NCBI GenBank assembly: GCA_028692275.1 | Contig: JAQUXR010000011.1 | Location: 1-64,000 of the forward strand | Reading direction: 5' to 3' | DNA: 64,000 nt | From: Frisingicoccus sp009929615 | Lineage (GTDB): Bacteria > Bacillota > Clostridia > Lachnospirales > Lachnospiraceae | Shown: piece after piece, positions 58,222 to 64,000 of the stretch | Position numbering within the stretch: position 1 is the first letter of the stretch | Layout: each line of letters starts with the position of its first letter | Translations under genes and position numbers: made by a program | Notes under the pieces: generated by a model | Told to the model about the DNA's origin: nothing | The model's input: the letters and a program-made list of their open reading frames with translations, nothing else | Databases searched by the model: none

Positions 58222-60027
58222 GTGACAGTATTTGATGAACGGATTAGAAATCTCCGGATGGAAATGGATAAAGGGAATATAGATTTTTATTTGATTCCCA
58301 CAGCGGATGACCATAGCTCAGAATATATAAGCGATTATTATAAAGTACGTCATTTTTATGCAGGATTTACAGGCTCTGCAGGAACTTTGCTTATAGGCCG
58401 GGACATGGCCGGACTTTGGACGGATGGCCGGTATTTTATTCAGGCGGAAAACCAGCTTCAGGGAAGTGAAGTCGAGTTATTTCGAATGGGAAGCGACGGC
58501 GTATCTACTGTGTCAGAGTATTTAAAAAAACATATGCCTGAGGGGGGAACACTGGCTTTTGATGGTCAGGTTGTGGATTTAGCCCAGGGACGCAGCTATG
58601 AGAAAATCATGAAGTCTTTAAAGGGGCGTATTTTATGGGACAAGGATATTGCCGGAAGTTTATGGGCTGAACGTCCAAAGCGGGCTTCGGCACCGGTGTA
58701 TGAACTGGAATTAAAATATGCGGGAAAAAGCCGCCGGGATAAATTGGATGAACTTCATCAGTTTATGGAAAAAAGAGGAAGCAGCGAAGTGCTGCTGGCA
58801 TCCCTTGAAGATATTGCCTGGCTGCTCAATCTTCGAGGAGACGATGTGAAACATACACCTGTATTTCTGGCTTTTGCACAGGTATTAGTGGATAAAGTAC
58901 TGCTTTATGTTTATAAGCAGGCTTTCTCGGAAGAACTTTGTGGGAAACTTTCAGAAGATGGGATAGAACTTCGCAATTATGAGGATATTTATAAAGACCT
59001 GACCGCATTAGAAGGAGGAGAGCTTCTCTATGATGAGGCAAAAATAAACTATGCTCTCAGTCAGTGTATTCCTTCCGATGTAGAAATTATACCTGTAGAT
59101 ATAAATCAGACGATTCCCAAATCGATTAAGAATAAAACAGAACTGGACAATCTGAGAAAAGTGCATATCAAAGATGGTATAGCCATGACAAAATTTATGT
59201 ACTGGCTGAAAAAGAACGTAGGGAAAAGGGCCATATCAGAAATCAGTGCATCCGATTATCTGGGAGAACTTAGAAAAGCTATTGATACCTATCTGGATTT
59301 GAGTTTTGATACGATTTCTGCTTATAAGGAGCATGGAGCCATGATGCACTATAGTGCGGTACCTGAAACGGATGCAGCTTTGGAAGGGGAAGGTATGCTT
59401 CTGGTGGATTCCGGCGGTCAGTATTATGAGGGAACAACGGACGTCACCCGTACCTTTGTTTTAGGTAAGATATCGGATGAACAGAAGAAACATTTTACAT
59501 TGACGGCAAAGTCTATGCTGAACCTTGCAAATGCTAAATTTCTCTATGGCTGTTCCGGATATACGCTGGATATTCTGGCCAGAGGGCCTCTCTGGAATAT
59601 AGGTATTGATTATCGGTGTGGAACAGGACATGGTGTAGGTTATCTTCTCAGTGTTCATGAAGCGCCTAATGGTTTCCGTTGGAAACGGGTGCCGGAGAGA
59701 AATGATTCATCTGTTCTGGAAGAAGGCATGGTAACAACGGATGAACCAGGGGTTTATATTGAGGGAAGCCATGGTATACGAACAGAAAATGAATTAATCT
59801 GTGTCAAGGATGAGATGAATGAATATGGACAGTTTATGCGTTTTGAAATGCTGACTTTTGTGCCGGTAGATTTAGATGGAATTGATACCCGTTGGCTGAG
59901 TCCGGAGGATATTTGGCAGCTCAATAAGTACCATAAAGAGGTTTATGAAAAAATCAGCCCATATCTGAATGAGGATGAGAAAAAATGGCTTCAGACCTAT
60001 ACCCGGAGCATTGGCGAAACACGATAG
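58222..60027 (+). CDS. pepP: Xaa-Pro aminopeptidase (aminopeptidase P family)
   Basis: Cleaves N-terminal residues before proline. The 601-aa protein is of the long, three-domain type: two creatinase-like N-terminal domains (about 1-300) and a C-terminal pita-bread metallopeptidase. Its metal ligands lie in LVDSGGQYYEGTTDVTRTF, GHGVGYLLSVHEAPN, DEPGVYIEGSHGIRTENEL and FEMLTFVPVD. GTG 58222 is chosen with GAGGG about 7 nt upstream; an ATG at 58186 lies inside the terminator. Cytoplasmic. Confidence 0.9.
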   Translation: MTVFDERIRNLRMEMDKGNIDFYLIPTADDHSSEYISDYYKVRHFYAGFTGSAGTLLIGRDMAGLWTDGRYFIQAENQLQGSEVELFRMGSDGVSTVSEYLKKHMPEGGTLAFDGQVVDLAQGRSYEKIMKSLKGRILWDKDIAGSLWAERPKRASAPVYELELKYAGKSRRDKLDELHQFMEKRGSSEVLLASLEDIAWLLNLRGDDVKHTPVFLAFAQVLVDKVLLYVYKQAFSEELCGKLSEDGIELRNYEDIYKDLTALEGGELLYDEAKINYALSQCIPSDVEIIPVDINQTIPKSIKNKTELDNLRKVHIKDGIAMTKFMYWLKKNVGKRAISEISASDYLGELRKAIDTYLDLSFDTISAYKEHGAMMHYSAVPETDAALEGEGMLLVDSGGQYYEGTTDVTRTFVLGKISDEQKKHFTLTAKSMLNLANAKFLYGCSGYTLDILARGPLWNIGIDYRCGTGHGVGYLLSVHEAPNGFRWKRVPERNDSSVLEEGMVTTDEPGVYIEGSHGIRTENELICVKDEMNEYGQFMRFEMLTFVPVDLDGIDTRWLSPEDIWQLNKYHKEVYEKISPYLNEDEKKWLQTYTRSIGETR

Positions 60028-60053
60028 ACAACCCAAAGCATTTGTGTTATATT
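60025..60053 (+). promoter_or_regulatory. Promoter of the transaldolase-like gene
   Basis: TAGACA (60025-60030, overlapping the pepP stop), 17-bp spacer, TATATT (60048-60053). Confidence 0.5.
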
Positions 60054-60099
60054 AAAAAAAGAACGAAAAATGAACATCTATTCCAGGAGGGAAAAATCA

Positions 60100-60753
60100 A
60101 TGAAGTTTTTTATCGACACAGCGAAGGTAGAAGATATTAAAAAAGCCAATGATATGGGGGTTATTTGCGGTGTTACCACAAATCCATCCTTAATTGCAAA
60201 AGAAGGCCGTGTCTTTGAAGAAGTTATTGCTGAAATCGCTTCTATCGTTGACGGACCAATCAGCGGCGAAGTAAAGGCAACAACAACAGATGCCGAAGGT
60301 ATGATTAAAGAGGGCCGTGAGATTGCAAAGATTCATAAGAATATGGTTGTTAAGATTCCGATGACTGTAGAAGGTTTAAAAGCCTGTAAAGTATTGTCCG
60401 CTGAAGGCATTAAGACGAATGTCACATTAGTATTTTCAGCAAACCAGGCATTACTGGCAGCCAGAGCCGGTGCAACTTATGTATCACCATTTCTTGGAAG
60501 ATTGGATGACATCTCTACACCAGGTATCGATTTAATTCGTACAATTTCTGACATATTTGCAGTAGCACAGATTAAAACTGAGATTATTGCAGCCAGCGTA
60601 CGTCATCCAATTCATGTAACAGACTGTGCTTTGGCTGGAGCAGATATTGCAACAGTACCATACAGCGTTATTGAGCAGATGACAAAACATCCTCTGACAG
60701 ATCAGGGTATTGAAAAATTCCAGGCAGATTATAAAGCTGTTTTTGGTGAATAA
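60100..60753 (+). CDS. fsa: Transaldolase / fructose-6-phosphate aldolase family protein
   Basis: A 217-aa small aldolase of the TalC/FSA type: MKFFIDTAKVEDIKKANDMGVICGVTTNPSLIAKEG, the Schiff-base lysine in VVKIPMTVEGLKA, and VSPFLGRLDDIS. Members either transfer dihydroxyacetone (transaldolase) or act as fructose-6-phosphate aldolase. The transketolase pair immediately downstream makes transaldolase activity in the non-oxidative pentose phosphate pathway the likelier. ATG 60100 follows CCAGGAGGGAAAAATCA. Confidence 0.9.
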   Translation: MKFFIDTAKVEDIKKANDMGVICGVTTNPSLIAKEGRVFEEVIAEIASIVDGPISGEVKATTTDAEGMIKEGREIAKIHKNMVVKIPMTVEGLKACKVLSAEGIKTNVTLVFSANQALLAARAGATYVSPFLGRLDDISTPGIDLIRTISDIFAVAQIKTEIIAASVRHPIHVTDCALAGADIATVPYSVIEQMTKHPLTDQGIEKFQADYKAVFGE

Positions 60754-60777
60754 TCCTAAAATCGAATAAACAAGTGG

Positions 60778-60799
60778 ATAGCGGGGAGAGTCCCGCTAT
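60778..60799 (+). other. Hairpin between fsa and the transketolase genes
   Basis: ATAGCGGG and CCCGCTAT form an 8-bp stem around GAGAGT. No T-run follows, so it may be a stability or processing element. Confidence 0.45.
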
Positions 60800-60824
60800 T
60801 CCTATGATAGAAAAGGCAGGTTAG

Positions 60825-61664
60825 ATGATGAACAAAGTAGAACTTCAGAAGATAGCGAATGATATTCGTAAAGGTATCGTTACGGCTGTACACAGTGCAA
60901 AGTCCGGACATCCGGGCGGTTCTTTATCCGCAGCAGATATTTTCACATATTTGTATTTTGAAGAGATGAACGTAGACCCAACACATCCGGATAAAGAAGA
61001 AAGAGACAGATTTGTCCTTTCCAAAGGCCATGTTGCTCCAGCTTATTATTCAACACTGGCTCACAAAGGCTTTTTCCCTGTAGAAGATTTGGTAACTCTT
61101 CGTAAAGTGGGTTCTTATCTTCAGGGACATCCAGATGAAAAGCATATCCCAGGCGTTGATATGTCCAGTGGTTCTTTGGGCCAGGGCGTTTCTGCAGCTG
61201 TAGGTATGGCTTTATCTGCAAAGCTCAGCGATGATGCTTATCGTGTGTACACACTTTTGGGAGATGGCGAGATTCAGGAAGGCCAGGTTTGGGAAGCAGC
61301 TATGTTTGCCGGAGCCAGAAAACTTGATAATCTTGTCGTTATCGTAGATAATAACGGTCTTCAGATTGACGGAAGTATTGAGGATGTATGTTCTCCATAC
61401 CCTATCGATAAGAAATTTGAAGCTTTTAATTTCCATGTAATTAATATTGATGGTCATGACTTTGACCAGATTGCTTCCGCATTGGCAGAAGCACGTGCAA
61501 CAAAGGGTATGCCAACGGCTATTATTGCTAAAACGGTTAAAGGTAAAGGGGTTTCCTTTATGGAGAATCAGGCAAGCTGGCATGGTACTGCTCCAAATGA
61601 TGAACAGTACAAAGTTGCTATGGAAGATTTGGAGAAAGTAGGTGAAGCACTGTGTCAGAAGTAA
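60825..61664 (+). CDS. Transketolase, N-terminal (thiamine-binding) subunit
   Basis: The 279-aa protein is the thiamine pyrophosphate half of a split transketolase: SAKSGHPGGSLSAADIFTYLYF, SKGHVAPAYYSTLA, SSGSLGQGVSAAVGMAL and the TPP motif GDGEIQEGQVWEAAMFAGARKLDNLVVIVDNNGLQIDG. It needs the adjacent C-terminal half for activity. Two ATG codons (60825 and 60828) are both possible; 60828 is 7 nt from AGG. The gene overlaps its partner by 13 nt. Confidence 0.93.
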   Translation: MMNKVELQKIANDIRKGIVTAVHSAKSGHPGGSLSAADIFTYLYFEEMNVDPTHPDKEERDRFVLSKGHVAPAYYSTLAHKGFFPVEDLVTLRKVGSYLQGHPDEKHIPGVDMSSGSLGQGVSAAVGMALSAKLSDDAYRVYTLLGDGEIQEGQVWEAAMFAGARKLDNLVVIVDNNGLQIDGSIEDVCSPYPIDKKFEAFNFHVINIDGHDFDQIASALAEARATKGMPTAIIAKTVKGKGVSFMENQASWHGTAPNDEQYKVAMEDLEKVGEALCQK

Positions 61665-62590
61665 AGAAGATTGCAACAAGAGATAGTTATGGTAATGCAC
61701 TGACAGAGCTCGGCGCCAAATATGAGAATCTGATAGTTCTGGATGCTGACCTTGCAGCAGCTACAAAAACAAGTATTTTCAAGAAAGCATATCCGGAAAG
61801 ACATATTGACTGCGGTATTGCTGAATCTAATATGATGGGTATTGCAGCAGGACTTGCTGCAACAGGTAAAGTACCATTTGCAAGTACATTTGCGATGTTC
61901 GCGGCAGGACGTGCCTTTGAACAGATTCGTAACTCTATCGGATATCCAAAGCTGAATGTTAAAATCGGTGCGACTCACGCAGGTATTTCCGTAGGAGAAG
62001 ACGGTGCAACTCATCAGTGTAATGAAGATATCGCATTGATGCGTACGATTCCTGGAATGGTTGTTATTAATCCGGCAGATGATGTGGAAGCAAGAGCAGC
62101 TGTAGTTGCAGCTTTTGAACATGATGGACCGGTTTATATGCGTTTTGGACGTTTAGCTGTTCCGGTTATTAATGATAATCCGGATTATAAATTTGAGCTG
62201 GGTAAAGGTGTAACTCTGAAAGATGGCAAGGATATGACAATTATTGCTACCGGACTTTGTGTTTCTGAATCATTAGAAGCAGCAAAGATGCTTGCGGCAG
62301 ATGGTATTGACGCAAGAGTTATCAATATTCATACAATCAAACCTTTAGATGATACCCTTGTTGTGAAAGCAGCTCAGGAAACAGGACGTATCTTCACTGT
62401 TGAAGAACATTCCATTATAGGTGGTCTTGGAAGTGCCGTATGTGATACATTATCCGCACAGGCACCAACAAAGGTTACTAAGATTGGTGTAGAAGATACT
62501 TACGGAGAATCCGGTCCGGCTGTAGAATTAATTCATAAATATGGTCTGGATGCTGAGGGAATTTATAAAAAAATTAAAGCAGCTTTATAA
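61652..62590 (+). CDS. Transketolase, C-terminal (pyrimidine and substrate) subunit
   Basis: The 312-aa partner of the split transketolase, with DADLAAATKTSIFKKAYPERHIDCGIAESNMMGIAAGLA, ATHAGISVGEDGATHQCNEDIALMR and a C-terminal domain (EEHSIIGGLGSAV). Together the two convert xylulose 5-phosphate plus acceptors into other sugar phosphates; in gut anaerobes they may join the transaldolase-like gene in ribose recycling. GTG 61652 overlaps the upstream gene, so translation is coupled. A strong terminator follows. Confidence 0.93.
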   Translation: MSEVKKIATRDSYGNALTELGAKYENLIVLDADLAAATKTSIFKKAYPERHIDCGIAESNMMGIAAGLAATGKVPFASTFAMFAAGRAFEQIRNSIGYPKLNVKIGATHAGISVGEDGATHQCNEDIALMRTIPGMVVINPADDVEARAAVVAAFEHDGPVYMRFGRLAVPVINDNPDYKFELGKGVTLKDGKDMTIIATGLCVSESLEAAKMLAADGIDARVINIHTIKPLDDTLVVKAAQETGRIFTVEEHSIIGGLGSAVCDTLSAQAPTKVTKIGVEDTYGESGPAVELIHKYGLDAEGIYKKIKAAL

Positions 62591-62603
62591 GAATATAAGA
62601 AGA

Positions 62604-62647
62604 CTGCCTGTAAATGTAGAAAAATCTATGTTTGCAGGCAGTTTTTT
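62604..62647 (+). terminator. Terminator after the transketolase genes
   Basis: CTGCCTGTAAA (62604-62614) pairs with TTTGCAGGCAG (62631-62641) with one T-G pair, with an inner TGTAGA/TCTATG stem, then a T-run. Confidence 0.85.
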
Positions 62648-62662
62648 CGCTATTCCGTCCAC

Positions 62663-62691
62663 TTGTGTTTTCCTCTGAAATCCGCTATAAT
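62663..62691 (+). promoter_or_regulatory. Sigma-A promoter of the xpaC-like gene
   Basis: TTGTGT (62663-62668), 17-bp spacer, TATAAT (62686-62691). Confidence 0.65.
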
Positions 62692-62761
62692 CTATGGTAG
62701 TTTCTGATATAATTCCGACTTGAATTTTTTAGGAAAATAATTTAAATAAAGAGGCGTAAGA

Positions 62762-64000
62762 ATGAAAAATAGTGATTTTTATGATTTTGGAGAGCAGATA
62801 CAGAAAGTTGTTCAGTCGGCCATTGATTCCAATGATTTTCGCAGCCTGAATGAGTCTGTACGGCAGACGGTGAACGATGCGGTAGGCGCTGTTCGTTCTG
62901 GTGTATCCCAGGCATCTGAGAGCCTGTCCAAATCTTATAAAGGAACAGGTACGAATACGGCACAGAAAAAGGCAGCTGGTCCCCAGGTTCATCAGTCGGC
63001 AGTGAAGACACAGACGTCCTATAAGGCCCGTGAAACCCAGCAGTCCCAGTATTTTTCGACCCATCCGGCAGGCGAAGTCGGTGGAACATTGATGGTCGTG
63101 CTTGGATTTTTGTTTGGCACGATGATTGGTATTGCACTGGCGATACTGGTCATTATACAGTTTGTATTGCGGGGGCTTCCTGCGTTAATCGTTCCGATAG
63201 GGATTCTGCTGGTGCTGTTTGTTGTAATGATGGTCATTGGCATTAGGGGAAGAGGTATAACAACCCGAATCAAGCGTTTTAGAACCTACCGGAAAGTTTT
63301 GGATGACAGGGAATTCTGTGACGTTTCAGAACTGGCTGCAGCAACCGGGAAGGCGGACGGTTATGTCGTAAAGGATTTACAGGATATGATTGGACGGCAG
63401 ATGTTTCGGCAGGGGCATTTGGATAAACAGAAGAAATGTCTTATGGTGACAAATTCTGCTTATAATCAGTATCTTCAGGCACAGAAAGGTCTCGAGGAAC
63501 GGGAAGCTAAAGCTCAGGAAGAAAAAGCCAAGATTTCCAATCCGAAATATAGTGATGAAGTCCGGGCGATGCTTGTTGAGGGAAATAACTATGTGAAGAA
63601 TATTCAGGCATGTAATGCGGCCATTCCGGACCCGGATATTTCCGCTAAAATCAGCCGGTTAGAGCTCATTGTTTCCAGAATATTTGCCCAGGTGGAGAAA
63701 GATCCATCTCTGGCACCGGAGCTCCACCAGTTTATGAATTATTATCTGCCTACGACCCAGAAACTTCTGAATGTCTATAAAGAGCTGGATAATCAGCCGG
63801 TACAGGGACAGAATATTTCTGAGACAAAGAAAGAAATCGAAGACACATTAGATACGATAAATCAGGCTTTTGAGAACCTTTTAGACAGCTGTTATAAAGA
63901 TACAGCATGGGATGTTTCAACAGACATTTCTGTACTGCACACGATGCTGGCAAAAGAAGGTTTGACAAGTGATGACTTACATAAGGCAAAAACGGAAAAA
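62762..64000 (+). CDS. 5-bromo-4-chloroindolyl phosphate hydrolysis (XpaC-like) protein, truncated by the window
   Basis: An open frame from ATG 62762 (KNSDFYDFGEQIQKVVQ) stays open to the right edge for 413 codons. The N-terminal about 105 residues are polar (Gln, Ser, Thr rich); two close membrane helices follow (about 107-161, VVLGFLFGTMIGIALAILV). The cytoplasmic C-terminal region has MNYYLPTTQKLLNVYKEL and ETKKEIEDTLDTINQAFENLL, typical of the XpaC family. The true biochemical role of XpaC is unknown despite the name. Family genes are commonly followed by telA, which would lie outside the window. The stop is not seen. Confidence 0.8.
   Translation, partial: MKNSDFYDFGEQIQKVVQSAIDSNDFRSLNESVRQTVNDAVGAVRSGVSQASESLSKSYKGTGTNTAQKKAAGPQVHQSAVKTQTSYKARETQQSQYFSTHPAGEVGGTLMVVLGFLFGTMIGIALAILVIIQFVLRGLPALIVPIGILLVLFVVMMVIGIRGRGITTRIKRFRTYRKVLDDREFCDVSELAAATGKADGYVVKDLQDMIGRQMFRQGHLDKQKKCLMVTNSAYNQYLQAQKGLEEREAKAQEEKAKISNPKYSDEVRAMLVEGNNYVKNIQACNAAIPDPDISAKISRLELIVSRIFAQVEKDPSLAPELHQFMNYYLPTTQKLLNVYKELDNQPVQGQNISETKKEIEDTLDTINQAFENLLDSCYKDTAWDVSTDISVLHTMLAKEGLTSDDLHKAKTEK

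Noticed and set aside
60825..62590. Frameshift splitting a single transketolase gene
   Set aside because: Both halves have their own start, correct domain boundaries and a 13-nt overlap; two-subunit transketolases are common in Clostridia and other anaerobes.
1..64000. CRISPR arrays, tRNA or rRNA genes
   Set aside because: No spaced direct repeats with unique spacers and no cloverleaf or rRNA core sequences were noticed; intergenic gaps are mostly short.

Overview
The window reads as chromosomal DNA of a low-to-mid GC, Gram-positive, strictly anaerobic, spore-forming type of Firmicute, most likely a Lachnospiraceae (Clostridium cluster XIVa) member. This is inferred from [FeFe]-hydrogenases of the sensory and group B kinds, a reverse rubrerythrin next to a PerR-type regulator, GatCAB, a split transketolase, DUF4364 and DUF1385 (YqhQ) proteins, a SpoIID-like protein, strong AGGAGG ribosome binding sites and sigma-A promoters. 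Gene density is very high, almost everything is on the plus strand, and there is no rRNA, tRNA or CRISPR. The only mobile-element trace is the 3' tail of a transposase at the left edge.

Layout. 1-9.6 kb: transposase tail, then the protein quality-control block tig-clpP-clpX-lon-engB, a beta-CASP RNA-processing nuclease and a repeat-built lipoprotein. 9.6-15.9 kb: two minus-strand genes (DUF4364, radical SAM), a DUF362 ferredoxin-like protein, a Crh-like HPr without its histidine, a thioesterase, an SPFH membrane protein paired with a ribbon-helix-helix protein, and gdhA on the minus strand. 16.2-23.6 kb: rho, rpmE, yqhQ, prmC, prfA and two aminotransferases (one hisC). 23.7-32.3 kb: an orphan pseudopilin, a nuclease-helicase fusion, then a four-gene hydrogen-sensing/metabolism operon (2Fe-2S protein, sensory [FeFe]-hydrogenase with PAS, SpoIIE phosphatase, group B [FeFe]-hydrogenase), followed by perR and rubrerythrin. 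32.4-38 kb: metA, a P-type ATPase, SEC-C methionine aminopeptidase and a SpoIID/peptidoglycan-binding protein. 38-48.3 kb: carAB, glnA with an ANTAR RNA-binding regulator, a T-box-like element, gatCAB and a cold-shock gene. 48.3-64 kb: sbcDC, gtrA, an HtrA protease, a second divergent ClpX, a Csp-like subtilase, an acidic protein, aminopeptidase P, a transaldolase-like gene, the split transketolase and a truncated xpaC-like gene at the right edge.

How parts work together. Two proteolysis modules (ClpP/ClpX/Lon and HtrA/ClpX2/S8) sit at opposite ends. The hydrogenase operon pairs a probable H2 sensor with a phosphatase output and a separate group B hydrogenase. Immediately downstream, PerR and rubrerythrin carry matching operator-like palindromes for peroxide defence. 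Nitrogen assimilation is represented by gdhA, carAB, glnA and an ANTAR protein. The most notable regulatory structures are: tandem TGATATCA octamers over the SPFH promoter; an inverted repeat bracketing the glnA promoter followed by a terminator hairpin; a T-box-like antiterminator before gatC with little room for a stem I; and four TCACAA repeats at exact 11-bp spacing before htrA.
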